In this document: piece after piece, positions 17,235-26,067 of the stretch
Layout: each line of letters begins with the position of its first letter
Numbering within the stretch: position 1 is the stretch's first letter
NCBI GenBank assembly: GCA_006383075.2
Contig: SMNH02000005.1
Coordinates: 282,189-334,398 of the forward strand
Reading direction: 5' to 3'
Length of the DNA: 52,210 nucleotides
From: Kordia sp. TARA_039_SRF
GTDB lineage: Bacteria; Bacteroidota; Bacteroidia; Flavobacteriales; Flavobacteriaceae
Notes under the pieces: generated by a model
The model's database searches: none
What the model was told of the DNA's origin: nothing
What the model saw: only the letters and a program-made list of their open reading frames with translations
Made by a program: the position numbers and the translations under genes

Positions 17235-17531
17235 TTAGATTCGCACACCTACAGGTAACAAATCTTTATACTCTTTGTGCTTTCGTAAGAAACTAGCAAT
17301 TCTAGGACTAGTTGGTACGACTCTCAAGTTTCGCTCTTGAATAGTATCGAGAACAGTTTTAATAAATGCATTTTTAAAATCTACATCATCAAGCTCTTCA
17401 GGAACGATTAATTTTGTCAAAAAGATTTTACGCTCTTGTAATGAATACTCAATTTTGGCAATTCCGTGTTCTGTTTTGTACTCAAATTGGCGTAAAAATT
17501 CGTTATCATTGATAACCATTGTATCAGTCAT
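17235..17531 (-). CDS. Small GNAT-like protein (PF14542 type), acetyl-CoA loop degenerate
   Basis: The 98-residue protein matches the short Gcn5-related family (YjdJ-like) at FLRQFEYKTEHGIAKIEYSLQE, FLTKLIVPEEL and VVPTSPRIASFLRKHKEY. Typical members have an RGxGxG/A acetyl-CoA loop after the VPEEL motif. Here that part reads DDVDFKNAFIKTV, with no glycines, so catalysis is doubtful. A TATCTTTG -7 element lies at 17606-17613. Confidence 0.8.
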   Translation of the reverse strand: MTDTMVINDNEFLRQFEYKTEHGIAKIEYSLQERKIFLTKLIVPEELDDVDFKNAFIKTVLDTIQERNLRVVPTSPRIASFLRKHKEYKDLLPVGVRI

Positions 17532-17605
17532 AGCAGTATAAATTTTAAATTAATCTTTTCTTAAAAAAAAGAGGTGTATTTAGAAGAAATGTTGAATTAA
17601 CTTTG

Positions 17606-17613
17606 CAAAGATA
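17606..17613 (-). promoter_or_regulatory. -7 element for the GNAT-like gene
   Basis: The - strand reads TATCTTTG, an exact consensus match, about 75 bases before the ATG at 17531. No TTG is seen at the expected -33 distance. The same bases contain a CTTTGCAAAG palindrome. Confidence 0.4.
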
Positions 17614-17657
17614 GGAAATTTATAGTAGATTTCCGAGTTTTTAACGTTACTATTTGT

Positions 17658-18320
17658 ATGAGTGCTAGCAAAATACAAGTTTATTTTATGCCAGGAATGG
17701 CTGCTAATCCTTCAATTTTTAAACATATTACACTTCCCAAAGATGAATTTGAAGTACATTTTTTAAGTTGGTTTGTTCCTGAAAAAGGAGAAACATTATC
17801 GGCGTATGCTTTGCGCATGACACAAAATATTACGCATAAAAATGTCGTGTTAATTGGTGTTTCTTTTGGTGGAATTTTGGTGCAGGAAATGGCACGTCAC
17901 ATTAACGTGGAAAAGGTTTTTGTGGTGTCGAGCGTTAAAACTAAATACGAATTGCCAAGACGCATGCGATTTGCGCGTAAAACTAAAATATATAAACTCT
18001 TTCCAACAAGTCTCGTCAACAATATGAGTGTATTGCGCAAATTTGCTTTTGGAGATTTGGCGACCAAACGTTTGGAATTGTATGAAGAATTTTTGTCAGT
18101 TCGTGATACATACTATTTAGATTGGTCCATTGCGCAAATTGTCAATTGGAAGCAGGAAGAACCGTTGCCGAATACCATTCACATACATGGCGAAAAAGAT
18201 CGGGTTTTTCCTATAAAATACATTTCAGACTGTATTCCTGTAAAAGGAGGTACACATATCATGATTTTGAACAAATTCAAATGGTTTAATGAAAATCTTC
18301 CACGATTAATCAAAGAATAG
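17658..18320 (+). CDS. Alpha/beta hydrolase
   Basis: The 220-residue cytoplasmic protein has the nucleophile elbow GVSFGG with Ser69, a probable acid in HGEKDRVFP (near residue 180) and a probable catalytic His in KGGTHIMIL (near 200). An oxyanion-type MPGMAANPSIF start is also present. All three catalytic positions are in order. The substrate is unknown. Confidence 0.87.
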   Translation: MSASKIQVYFMPGMAANPSIFKHITLPKDEFEVHFLSWFVPEKGETLSAYALRMTQNITHKNVVLIGVSFGGILVQEMARHINVEKVFVVSSVKTKYELPRRMRFARKTKIYKLFPTSLVNNMSVLRKFAFGDLATKRLELYEEFLSVRDTYYLDWSIAQIVNWKQEEPLPNTIHIHGEKDRVFPIKYISDCIPVKGGTHIMILNKFKWFNENLPRLIKE

Positions 18321-18363
18321 CCAAACTTTTCTTATTTTAACAGATAAAAGCACAGATGACTTC

Positions 18364-18391
18364 TTGATTCTAAATCAGTTTGTTATTTTTG
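18364..18391 (+). promoter_or_regulatory. Promoter of the lytic transglycosylase gene
   Basis: TTG (18364-18366), a 17-base spacer and TATTTTTG (18384-18391) fit the Bacteroidota consensus. The leader to the ATG at 18469 is about 70 bases. Confidence 0.6.
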
Positions 18392-18468
18392 TAATCCCTA
18401 TCCGACCATTTTACTAGTTCAAAACATTCAACAAAAATTTGATTAACATCATAAAAACAAAATTTATT

Positions 18469-19428
18469 ATGCGCACACTCAAAAACGGATTTGTCTTTTT
18501 AGGCTTAATTTTTCTTGGAATTTTACTAATGAATGCTGTCACGCAAGATGCGGCGCTTCAGGAAGAAAATCCTTCAAAAATGAACACATTTTCCTCAAAA
18601 CCAGCAACCAATGATTTCAACGATTATAATGTGTATGCCTTAGATGTGCCAGAAACATTGGAGTTTGCAGGAGAAAAAGTGCCGTTGCATTTGCCAGATA
18701 TTAAAGAGCGTATGGACAGAGAATTGTTGGTAAATACCTATTGGCAATCAAACGGTTTATTGTTATTTAAACGTGCGAACAAGTATTTCCCAGTGATTGA
18801 ACCCATTTTAAAGCAATACGGAATTCCAGACGATTTTAAATATTTGGCGGTGATAGAAAGCGGCTTGCAAAATGTAACCTCTCCAGCGGGCGCACGTGGA
18901 ATTTGGCAAATAATGAAAGCCACAGGACGCGAAAATGGGCTGGAAATCAATTCTAACGTGGATGAGCGTTACCATTTGGAAAAAGCGACACATGTAGCGT
19001 GTAAATATTTGTTGGAAGCCAAAGAACGTTTTGGCAATTGGACTTCGGCTGCGGCAGCGTATAATGCTGGAAATGCAGGAATTTCGCGTCGTTTGGAAGA
19101 TCAGCAAGTAGATTCGTATTATGATTTGTTGTTAGGAGAAGAAACGGGACGTTATATCTTTCGTGTAATTGCGTTGAAAGAAATCTTTAGCAATGCTAAA
19201 AAATACGGTTTCAACTTCAATGAAAAGCACTTATACAGCCACATTCCAACTTATGAAGTTGAGGTTGATACAGCGATTACCAACATTGCCAGCTTCGCAA
19301 AGAAATTTGACATCAACTATAAAATTTTAAAAATTCACAATCCGTGGTTGCGCGAAAATAAGTTGAATAATAAATCGAGACGTTTATACAAAATTGCGAT
19401 TCCAGAAAAAGGCTATTATGCTAAGTAA
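18469..19428 (+). CDS. Membrane-bound lytic transglycosylase, SLT domain (MltD-like)
   Basis: The frame opens at a TTG (18439), but the ATG at 18469 directly precedes a normal signal/anchor (MRTLKNGFVFLGLIFLGILLM), so I start there (319 residues). The catalytic domain spans about residues 105-240, with Glu130 in YLAVIESGLQ, then GARGIWQIM and AAAAYNAGNAGI, as in family 1 lytic transglycosylases. The last 60 residues (ITNIASFAKKFDINYKILK and onward) look like a degenerate LysM-like module. It cleaves peptidoglycan in the periplasm to anhydromuropeptides. Confidence 0.93.
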   Translation: MRTLKNGFVFLGLIFLGILLMNAVTQDAALQEENPSKMNTFSSKPATNDFNDYNVYALDVPETLEFAGEKVPLHLPDIKERMDRELLVNTYWQSNGLLLFKRANKYFPVIEPILKQYGIPDDFKYLAVIESGLQNVTSPAGARGIWQIMKATGRENGLEINSNVDERYHLEKATHVACKYLLEAKERFGNWTSAAAAYNAGNAGISRRLEDQQVDSYYDLLLGEETGRYIFRVIALKEIFSNAKKYGFNFNEKHLYSHIPTYEVEVDTAITNIASFAKKFDINYKILKIHNPWLRENKLNNKSRRLYKIAIPEKGYYAK

Positions 19429-19452
19429 TTCTGAATTCAGAATTATGAATTG

Positions 19453-19496
19453 AAAAATCTCCCAATGAGTTGTGTTAGACTCTTTGGGAGATTTTT
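19453..19496 (+). terminator. Terminator of the lytic transglycosylase gene
   Basis: AAAAATCTCCCAATGAG pairs with CTCTTTGGGAGATTTTT (one mismatch) around a 10-base loop and ends in T6. Confidence 0.9.
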
Positions 19497-19580
19497 TAGT
19501 TTATTTGTAACGAATACAACAATAATACGTTTGTGCGTATGCCCATTTAGTGTCATCTCCACTAGTAATAGCTTTTTCGC

Positions 19581-19614
19581 TCAAGAGTCATGAGCCAAGA
19601 ATCATGAGTCAAGA
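19581..19614. repeat. 14-base tandem repeat, 2.4 copies
   Basis: TCAAGAGTCATGAG is followed directly by CCAAGAATCATGAG and then TCAAGA. Both full units contain the TCATGA palindrome. Confidence 0.7.
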
Positions 19615-19679
19615 CGAATAAACAAATCGACGAACAATAAAAAACAAACAACAAAAAAACAAAAAGCGAAGCGCCCCAA

Positions 19680-19698
19680 AACCTAAAACCCAACACCA
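19680..19698 (-). repeat. Dispersed 19-base string, copy 1 (inverted)
   Basis: The - strand reads TGGTGTTGGGTTTTAGGTT, identical to 50662-50680 on the + strand. Both copies are intergenic, 31 kb apart. Confidence 0.6.
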
Positions 19699-19704
19699 GA
19701 AAAA

Positions 19705-19735
19705 TTGCCAAATCCATAAAAAATTCGTTCTTTTG
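19705..19735 (+). promoter_or_regulatory. Possible promoter of the six-gene ternary-system operon
   Basis: TTG (19705-19707), a 20-base spacer and TTCTTTTG (19728-19735), one mismatch from TAnnTTTG. The predicted leader to the TTG start at 19756 is about 15 bases, as for other genes in this window. Confidence 0.35.
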
Positions 19736-19755
19736 AGAGTTACCAACTGATTTCT

Positions 19756-20430
19756 TTGCGAATCGCTATTATTTCTCTCTTGAGTTTACAAAATAACATA
19801 CTACAAACCATTCATCACTTGCGAACTTCTGGACAATTTGTGTTATACACGAACAAACCGAGAGTGAGTACAAGCGAATTGAACGATTTAGCCGATTTTT
19901 TACAGCAAGAATACGAAAACGAATCGCTCAACTATCCGTTTGAAGCACCAGTATTTCACAAAGAAGCGGCTGTTTGGGCAGCAAAAACAATCTATTATGC
20001 AGCACAGTTTTTAGCACATCGTTTGGAAGAACCAAAAGACTTGCAGCAATTTTTTGCAGATTTTAACGAAGAAATCTCGCCGTCTGTTATGCTTTCTGCG
20101 GATATTTCACTGCGTTTCTTGCCGTTTATCATCAAAGAATTGGAGCATATTGATTTTGACGATTGGTTGGTGAAATTGCTCAAAAAACAACTAGAAAACT
20201 TTTCATATTCGACTATCGGACACGATTTCGAAACGGAAATTCAAGAAGAACAACTCGCAAAACTCTTTACAAATGATTGTTTCCGAACATTATATATTGA
20301 CAGAGTCATCGCGCAAAAAGACATTAGTCTAGCAACACAAAAGATCATTCAAAAAAACGTCGCTATCCAATTGGGAGAACACTCGCAACACTTTTGGAGA
20401 GCCTTTGCCATAGAAGCAACAGCATTATGA
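19756..20430 (+). CDS. First gene of MoxR-vWA-beta-propeller system, accessory (bpX-type) protein
   Basis: The 224-residue soluble, mostly helical protein has no motif I can name with certainty. Its start is a TTG; an in-frame TAA at 19717 leaves no ATG before it (an ATT at 19750 is the only other option). Phrases such as LQTIHHLRTSGQFVLYTNKPRVS and YENESLNYPFEAPVFHKEAAVWAAKTIYYAAQ resemble proteins that I recall next to MoxR ATPases in Bacteroidota. It overlaps the MoxR gene by four bases (ATGA), so the two are coupled. Role inferred from context only. Confidence 0.75.
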   Translation: MRIAIISLLSLQNNILQTIHHLRTSGQFVLYTNKPRVSTSELNDLADFLQQEYENESLNYPFEAPVFHKEAAVWAAKTIYYAAQFLAHRLEEPKDLQQFFADFNEEISPSVMLSADISLRFLPFIIKELEHIDFDDWLVKLLKKQLENFSYSTIGHDFETEIQEEQLAKLFTNDCFRTLYIDRVIAQKDISLATQKIIQKNVAIQLGEHSQHFWRAFAIEATAL

Positions 20431-21560
20431 ACGAAACAAAAAAAATACGAACCATTCTCAACGAAATAAAAAATGTATTTGTCGGAAAAGATGAGGTCAT
20501 TGACCTGTTGGGAATTGGATTATTAGCCAGAGAGAACGTATTCCTATTAGGACCTCCAGGAACGGCAAAAAGTGCCATTGTAAAGCAATTGTCAAGTCAC
20601 GTAATTGGCGGAATCAACTTTGATTATCTCTTAACGCGATTTACCGAACCGAACGAAATATTTGGACCGCTAGATATTCGTTTACTAAAAGAAGGTGAAC
20701 TTAAAACGAATACGGACGGCATGCTTCCAGAAGCTTCTTTGGTGTTTTTGGACGAAATATTCAATGCGAATTCCGCAATTTTGAACAGTTTGCTAATGGC
20801 GTTAAACGAAAAAGTGTTCCGTCGTGGAAAAGAAACCAAAAAACTACCTGCGTTGATGTTTATCAGTGCGAGTAACCAATTGCCAGAAGATGAAGCCTTG
20901 GCAGCATTGTTAGACCGTTTCTTGATTCGACTAAAAGTAGACAATGTAAAACCTGATAGATTGGAAGAAGTATTGCAAGCAGGCCGGAAATTGGAGCGAA
21001 AAGAAAAAACAAAGCAAACACAAATCTCTCCAGAAGAAATCAAAGACTTGCAGGAAAAAGTAAAAAATGTCAATCTTTCGTCTATCCGAAGTTCGTACAT
21101 TGAATTGATTCACAGTCTACGAAATACAGGCATTGAAGTCTCTGACCGACGTGCAGTAAAAATGCAAAACTTGGTCGCGGCAAGTGCCATGTTGTGCGAT
21201 AGGGAAGAAGCCATCTTATCTGATTTGTGGGTGTTAAAATACATCTGGAGCACGGAAGAACAAATAGAAACCTTGCAAGCCACCGTCAATGCACTGATTG
21301 AAAAAGAAGTTACGGAAGAAAGTGTGCATCCACAGGCATTTTTTAACAAAGCGCCAAATCCGGAAGAGTTGATGAACGAAGTATTGCATCTCAAAGAAAA
21401 ATTTTCTAACGAAGACATTTCATTGCAAGAATTAAACGTCATCAAAGACAAATTGCGCTATCTGCAAAATCGAACAGATTGGGTAAAAGAACAACAGAAA
21501 AAACAATACATTCATACGGAAATTGATCAATTGTGGAAAGACATCTTACACAAGGAGTAA
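20427..21560 (+). CDS. MoxR-family AAA+ ATPase
   Basis: Starting at the ATG that overlaps the preceding TGA, the 377-residue protein has Walker A GPPGTAKS (42-49), Walker B LVFLDE (105-110), sensor 1 ending SASNQLPEDE (Asn150) and a probable arginine finger in LLDRFLIRL (Arg164). The RFTEPNEIFGPLD insert typical of MoxR/RavA is present. MoxR proteins act as chaperone-like ATPases with vWA partners. A C-terminal helical extension (~300-377) includes KDKLRYLQNRTDWVKEQQKKQ. An alternative upstream start (20394) would add 11 residues inside the previous gene and is less likely. Confidence 0.95.
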   Translation: MNETKKIRTILNEIKNVFVGKDEVIDLLGIGLLARENVFLLGPPGTAKSAIVKQLSSHVIGGINFDYLLTRFTEPNEIFGPLDIRLLKEGELKTNTDGMLPEASLVFLDEIFNANSAILNSLLMALNEKVFRRGKETKKLPALMFISASNQLPEDEALAALLDRFLIRLKVDNVKPDRLEEVLQAGRKLERKEKTKQTQISPEEIKDLQEKVKNVNLSSIRSSYIELIHSLRNTGIEVSDRRAVKMQNLVAASAMLCDREEAILSDLWVLKYIWSTEEQIETLQATVNALIEKEVTEESVHPQAFFNKAPNPEELMNEVLHLKEKFSNEDISLQELNVIKDKLRYLQNRTDWVKEQQKKQYIHTEIDQLWKDILHKE

Positions 21561-22258
21561 CCGAATATTGGTTGCGATTACCCTCAAAATACAAAGAAAA
21601 ATTAGCGCAAATTCGCGTGTGGAAATCCTTGCGAATTGCAACTGATGGTGATGATATTTGGGTTCGCGGAATTCCTCCAAGTCAATTGCACAGTGAAGAA
21701 ATTCGCAGTATTCCATTTAAAAAAATATACTTTCAACATGAAAATGCTTTATTTCTGTTAGATGGAAATCTGCCTGAAGAACGTTTAAAAACCTCCTTAT
21801 TGTGGTCGCCAATCAACAAAGCATTGCCTGTAGAAATGCCCGATTATAATTTTAACTATTTCGGAATTCAAGAAACGATAGATTTCCGCATGGTGCCCGC
21901 AACGGTGGAGCGAGAAGCCGCAGCGCAACTCATTCCATTAACAGTATTAGACGCTGCAATTCCTAAAATGCCAGCAGTTCGGTTGCGACACTTGCAATGG
22001 ACACTCGTTGAAAAGCAAGCGTTACTTATTGGTTCGCCGTTGCTTGCGTTGCCAGGAAAAGCCTTTTGGCAATCAGAAAACTTTTTATTGCCTACAGGCT
22101 ACGATTTTGAATATCCAGAACTGCGAACATATTTCCATCAAAACGTCAATCCAAATGGTGACAACATCATTGTGATGCAAACGGATGGTACATATTTTAA
22201 AATCTCAAAAGAAAACGTACAAAAACTCACAATCAGCGGATACCGATTGTCACGATAA
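21533..22258 (+). CDS. Accessory (bpX-type) protein of the ternary system
   Basis: The 241-residue soluble protein has no recognised motif. It starts at a GTG inside the end of the MoxR gene (28-base overlap); a later start would remove the QGVTEYWLRLPSKYKEKL segment, which looks conserved in style. WVRGIPPSQLHSEEIRSIPFKKIY and the later AIPKMPAVRLRHLQWTLV are typical phrases of proteins between MoxR and vWA genes. Inferred role: adaptor of the ATPase-vWA pair. Confidence 0.75.
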   Translation: MERHLTQGVTEYWLRLPSKYKEKLAQIRVWKSLRIATDGDDIWVRGIPPSQLHSEEIRSIPFKKIYFQHENALFLLDGNLPEERLKTSLLWSPINKALPVEMPDYNFNYFGIQETIDFRMVPATVEREAAAQLIPLTVLDAAIPKMPAVRLRHLQWTLVEKQALLIGSPLLALPGKAFWQSENFLLPTGYDFEYPELRTYFHQNVNPNGDNIIVMQTDGTYFKISKENVQKLTISGYRLSR

Positions 22259-22261
22259 ACC

Positions 22262-24628
22262 ATGTATACAGAACATCCAAAGGCAATATATTACTTTCAA
22301 TCGTACCATGACTATTTTTGGGAATGGGAAGTGGATCACATGTTTCAAGGAAGCTATAATTGTATCTGTATTCCTCAGGGAATGACGATTGTGTATAAAG
22401 AGCCTGTTGTTGAAATTTTACAATTACTTTCAGAAACAGGGTTGCCACCTTTTGGAGCGCTGATATTGGTGTTTTTAGCGACCAATTCTGGAGAAGTAGA
22501 TTCCGCTATCAAAGAAATCTTTTCAGAAACCTTACAAAAACATACAAATTTCCCCTCGGTCGGTCATATTGATTTTGCTGCGGCAGAATCGTTTCTTAAA
22601 ACCTTGCGTATACTTCCAGAAGCGTATAAAAAAGGACAAAAACGAACAGACTTATTCGTGTTTTTGTTTGAAAAAGCTAATCACAGCTTGTCACCAAAAT
22701 ACTCAGAAGAAATTCTTGATTTTATTCAGAACCAAAGCGATGAACTTCATGTATGTAGTGTAAAACAAGAAATTACGGTAGCAGCGTTGAGTAAAGATAT
22801 CAATGCATTGGCATTGTTGCACAAACAATATCCAACGGTAGAATCGTTGCTACAAGCATGGTTGAAAATTGAAGAAATTCCTGTGGAGCCTGAAGATGCA
22901 GAAGTGGAGCATTTTAGTGAAAATCCAGATTTTATTCAGGAATTAATTGAAGACCCAAAAACCTTCTTTATGGGAAGTCTCATCAAGCGATTGTGGTCTG
23001 GAATTCAACTGCCAATGCACTATTCGCATCCTGGAGAAATGCCGTTAGGCGGAATTTCAGATATCACCAACAAAGGAAAGTTTGATAATATTCTAATCTC
23101 TGAATTCGCGAATGATGACTTAATTTTTTTACATCGAATCGCCAATAAAGAAGCTTTGTTCATTCGCCGAGAAACTACACCAGAAGAAGATTTGCGAACA
23201 CGTATATTTTTAATTGACACCACCATAAAAAATTGGGGAACACCAAAAATACTTTCGTTTGCAACGGCTTTTTCATTCATACATCATCCTAAAAACAATA
23301 TGCACTTTCAGCCGTACGCGTTGGGCGAAACGTATCAACAACTGAGTTTTAACAGCAAAGAAAACGTCAGTACTGGCTTGCAATTGACATCACCATTGCT
23401 AGATGCCACCGAAGCAATTGAAAAATTCATCGCAGAATGTGAAGAGGAAAATATCGAAATCACGCTATTTACAACAGCTAAAACGTTGATGCATCAAAAC
23501 ATTCGACGTATTTTCAATATGCATCACAAAAAGTTTGGTGGCGTTATTACTTCTGATAGTGAAGGAAATATAGATGTATACAAACTGAAGAATGGTACGC
23601 GAAGTTTGTCAAAACACATTCGATTGCCTTTAGCGGAACTTTGGTCACATCCGCCGAAGCGAAAAACTACCCACAAAGAAGTATATAAAACGGCAAAAAA
23701 CACAGTAAACTATCCGTTATTGTATGGGTTTCCAACGCGTGTAGGAATTAATTTTACAGATGAACATAGTGCATATTTGCTTCAAAAGAATGGCGATTTA
23801 TTTCGAACCGAAGACCGAAACAAAGGATTTCGCATGGTAGATCGTGGTTTCCGTTTTTTTACAGGAATCAGTCAACACAAGTTTGGCGTCATGTTTCAAG
23901 GTGAACTGCTTGTGTTGTATTGGAACGCGAATAATCACATGGTTTTTAAAACACAGCATCACACGTATAGTTACAAGTTTGACCTTGCCAAATATAAAGA
24001 CAACGTTTTTAAGCATCTGATAGTTCACGAAGAAGAAGTGTATTTGGTAACGAAAAATTATTACAGTTCGCCGCCTGTTTTTACATATTTTGACATTTTT
24101 GAGCAACGATATACGCCCATAGAGAATCCTTCAAAAGCTTTAGAAGAGACCTATAAAAAATATTTAAAAAACGAAGTTCGCTATTTTGAAGGCTCCGTAT
24201 TTACTAAGATAAAATCAATAACGTTTACCAGTGTTTTGGAACTTGTGTTTAACAATAAACACCGTCTCGACCTTGTTGGCACTGTTGGTTATTTTGATTT
24301 GATTCTTGAAGAAGATGAAATGTATTTAGAAGACGAAGTAACAGTTTATTTTCACAATCGAAATCAAAAAGCAATACTGGCAGGTGGAAGCGAAATTGAA
24401 ATAGATAAAAACGGAATCATTACATTTAGAAGTGGAAATCCAGCCATTCCAACGTTTTATGTAGCATCGTATATTGGAATCAATATTGCGTTGGCAACAG
24501 ACGAAGAATTTGCAGGTGCTGATTATTTTGTGCCGAACGATACCACGCTAAAGAAAATAGAAATTCACGAATTTGATGTAAAATATGTAGAACCTTTCAT
24601 AAGTCATATACTTGAGGCATGGAGTTAG
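22262..24628 (+). CDS. Large vWA plus beta-propeller protein of the ternary system
   Basis: The 788-residue soluble protein seems to have three parts. Residues 1-240 are a helical region. Residues ~312-455 look like a vWA fold: IFLIDTTIKNWGTPKILSFATAFSFI places a DxT at 319-321 followed by the WGTP motif seen in this system's vWA proteins, while a canonical DxSxS metal site is absent. Residues ~490-700 are rich in short beta strands with repeating aromatic and Asp/Asn turns (AYLLQKNGDLFRTEDRNKGFRMVDRG), consistent with a beta-propeller. It starts 3 bases after the preceding stop. Known context: vWA proteins are partners of MoxR ATPases. Confidence 0.82.
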   Translation: MYTEHPKAIYYFQSYHDYFWEWEVDHMFQGSYNCICIPQGMTIVYKEPVVEILQLLSETGLPPFGALILVFLATNSGEVDSAIKEIFSETLQKHTNFPSVGHIDFAAAESFLKTLRILPEAYKKGQKRTDLFVFLFEKANHSLSPKYSEEILDFIQNQSDELHVCSVKQEITVAALSKDINALALLHKQYPTVESLLQAWLKIEEIPVEPEDAEVEHFSENPDFIQELIEDPKTFFMGSLIKRLWSGIQLPMHYSHPGEMPLGGISDITNKGKFDNILISEFANDDLIFLHRIANKEALFIRRETTPEEDLRTRIFLIDTTIKNWGTPKILSFATAFSFIHHPKNNMHFQPYALGETYQQLSFNSKENVSTGLQLTSPLLDATEAIEKFIAECEEENIEITLFTTAKTLMHQNIRRIFNMHHKKFGGVITSDSEGNIDVYKLKNGTRSLSKHIRLPLAELWSHPPKRKTTHKEVYKTAKNTVNYPLLYGFPTRVGINFTDEHSAYLLQKNGDLFRTEDRNKGFRMVDRGFRFFTGISQHKFGVMFQGELLVLYWNANNHMVFKTQHHTYSYKFDLAKYKDNVFKHLIVHEEEVYLVTKNYYSSPPVFTYFDIFEQRYTPIENPSKALEETYKKYLKNEVRYFEGSVFTKIKSITFTSVLELVFNNKHRLDLVGTVGYFDLILEEDEMYLEDEVTVYFHNRNQKAILAGGSEIEIDKNGIITFRSGNPAIPTFYVASYIGINIALATDEEFAGADYFVPNDTTLKKIEIHEFDVKYVEPFISHILEAWS

Positions 24629-26067
24629 CATTGCAACATATCAATGACAATCAATATCCGCGATGTGGTATTTTTATCAAGCACGCTTCTCCAAAAGTGT
24701 GGTTGCAAGAAATCACGCGTATGCAACTGAAATTATCAGAGTGTACGCTGTATCCGTGTCCAGCTTTGGAAGCGAATAGTGTTTCAGGCGTATTGGTAAT
24801 TTTTAAATCGGCACAACGGAAGATTGATATTCAACGACATATGTGTGTGCTAAAAGCGCATACAGGGTTTTATATTCCAGAGTTTACGCGACTTAATATG
24901 TCACTTACGTTAGATGAATTCACGAAAATCACACAAGGGAAACCACATTTTTTTCATCATGAATTTGGTTTGATAGAACTTACTGAAGAAGTCCGTTGGG
25001 AAACCTTGTTACAATTTCCAAAAGAAGAAGTTCTTGCCATTGAGAAACCAGCAAAAGGCGTACACATTCCTATGAGCGTTACTGCGTTTAGCGTTGAAAT
25101 TGAAGAAGCAGAAACGGAAAAAGAACTTGAAAACCCTTTAGGAAATGAAAAGATAAATACGAAAGATTTACCTTTTGACATGAAAAAGGTGTTGGAAGGA
25201 AACAACAAAGAAGTTGAAAAGTACCTTAAATACATAGAAAAAAATCCTGAAGCAGCCTTAAAAATGGCGATTCCGTTGGATATGTTAGGAACGTCACGCG
25301 GAAAAGCATTTGCAAAATACCGATTTAAAAGTAACTTTTTTGACTCTTTAGGATTTGAAAATGTTTCTGAACGTACAAAAACGGGCATCAAAACCGTACT
25401 TGGAGTTTTGGCGATAATTGCCATTTTTTGGTTAGGTTCATTTCTTGTGGATACCTATAAAAGGAATCAAGTTGAGGTAAAACAAGGTACTACAACGGTT
25501 ACAATAAGTCCAAAAATTAATCAAGAAAAGCTAACAGCAGAAGAAAAAGAGATACTAGCATTAGATCAAAAATTTCTGGATAGTATTCAACAAGAATCTC
25601 AAAATGAATCTGTTGACCGTTCGAACACAAGCGTAGATACAAACGAAAAAACAGCCGATTCGTCTCTCAAAACGACTTTGCTCTTTATCATATTTATCCT
25701 CATAATCGGAATTATCATACTTTCTGTAATTGCGAGGAAACGAAAGCGTACAAGAAAAATAGCTGAACAAAAAAATACATCTTCTTGGATGAATTTACCC
25801 GAAGAGAGTAGCTTCTTTTCATTTGATGAGAAAGAAAAAGAAGAAAATAAGTATAAAGGTTTTAGCTTTTATTTTGGTGGAAATGAATTATCGCCAATAA
25901 GCAAAATAGTCATAGTTTTAATGCTATTAGCTGTAGTTGCTTACTTGTTATATCCTATGATTTCCAACGAAAACACGAAAACCATATTTATCATAATTGC
26001 TATCGGATTTATCATTCGCATGCTATACGATTTACTAAATAAAAACAAACTTTACTCTGATGACTAA
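24619..26067 (+). CDS. Four-span membrane protein of the ternary system
   Basis: The 482-residue protein has a soluble N-terminal domain of about 180 residues (bpX-like by context), then a short helical DLPFDMKKVLEGNNKEVEKYLKYIEKNPEAALKMAIPLDMLGTSRG segment. Membrane spans follow at about 256-275, 352-372, 432-452 and 455-475, with acidic or Ser/Thr-rich loops between. It overlaps the preceding gene by 10 bases and the next by 8. It probably attaches the MoxR-vWA complex to the inner membrane. Confidence 0.8.
   Translation: MELALQHINDNQYPRCGIFIKHASPKVWLQEITRMQLKLSECTLYPCPALEANSVSGVLVIFKSAQRKIDIQRHMCVLKAHTGFYIPEFTRLNMSLTLDEFTKITQGKPHFFHHEFGLIELTEEVRWETLLQFPKEEVLAIEKPAKGVHIPMSVTAFSVEIEEAETEKELENPLGNEKINTKDLPFDMKKVLEGNNKEVEKYLKYIEKNPEAALKMAIPLDMLGTSRGKAFAKYRFKSNFFDSLGFENVSERTKTGIKTVLGVLAIIAIFWLGSFLVDTYKRNQVEVKQGTTTVTISPKINQEKLTAEEKEILALDQKFLDSIQQESQNESVDRSNTSVDTNEKTADSSLKTTLLFIIFILIIGIIILSVIARKRKRTRKIAEQKNTSSWMNLPEESSFFSFDEKEKEENKYKGFSFYFGGNELSPISKIVIVLMLLAVVAYLLYPMISNENTKTIFIIIAIGFIIRMLYDLLNKNKLYSDD

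Larger units (their letters stand above)
19497..19755. other. Gene-free spacer upstream of the ternary-system operon
   Basis: About 260 bases with no credible ORF. It holds a 14-base tandem repeat (19581-19614), an A-rich strand (19621-19680), a string shared in inverted orientation with 50662-50680, and a possible promoter at 19705-19735. Confidence 0.7.

Noticed and set aside
24957-25424. 155-codon - strand ORF inside the ternary-system membrane protein
   Set aside because: Shadow frame: Ser/Phe-rich, no start context, and the + strand frame is clearly coding.
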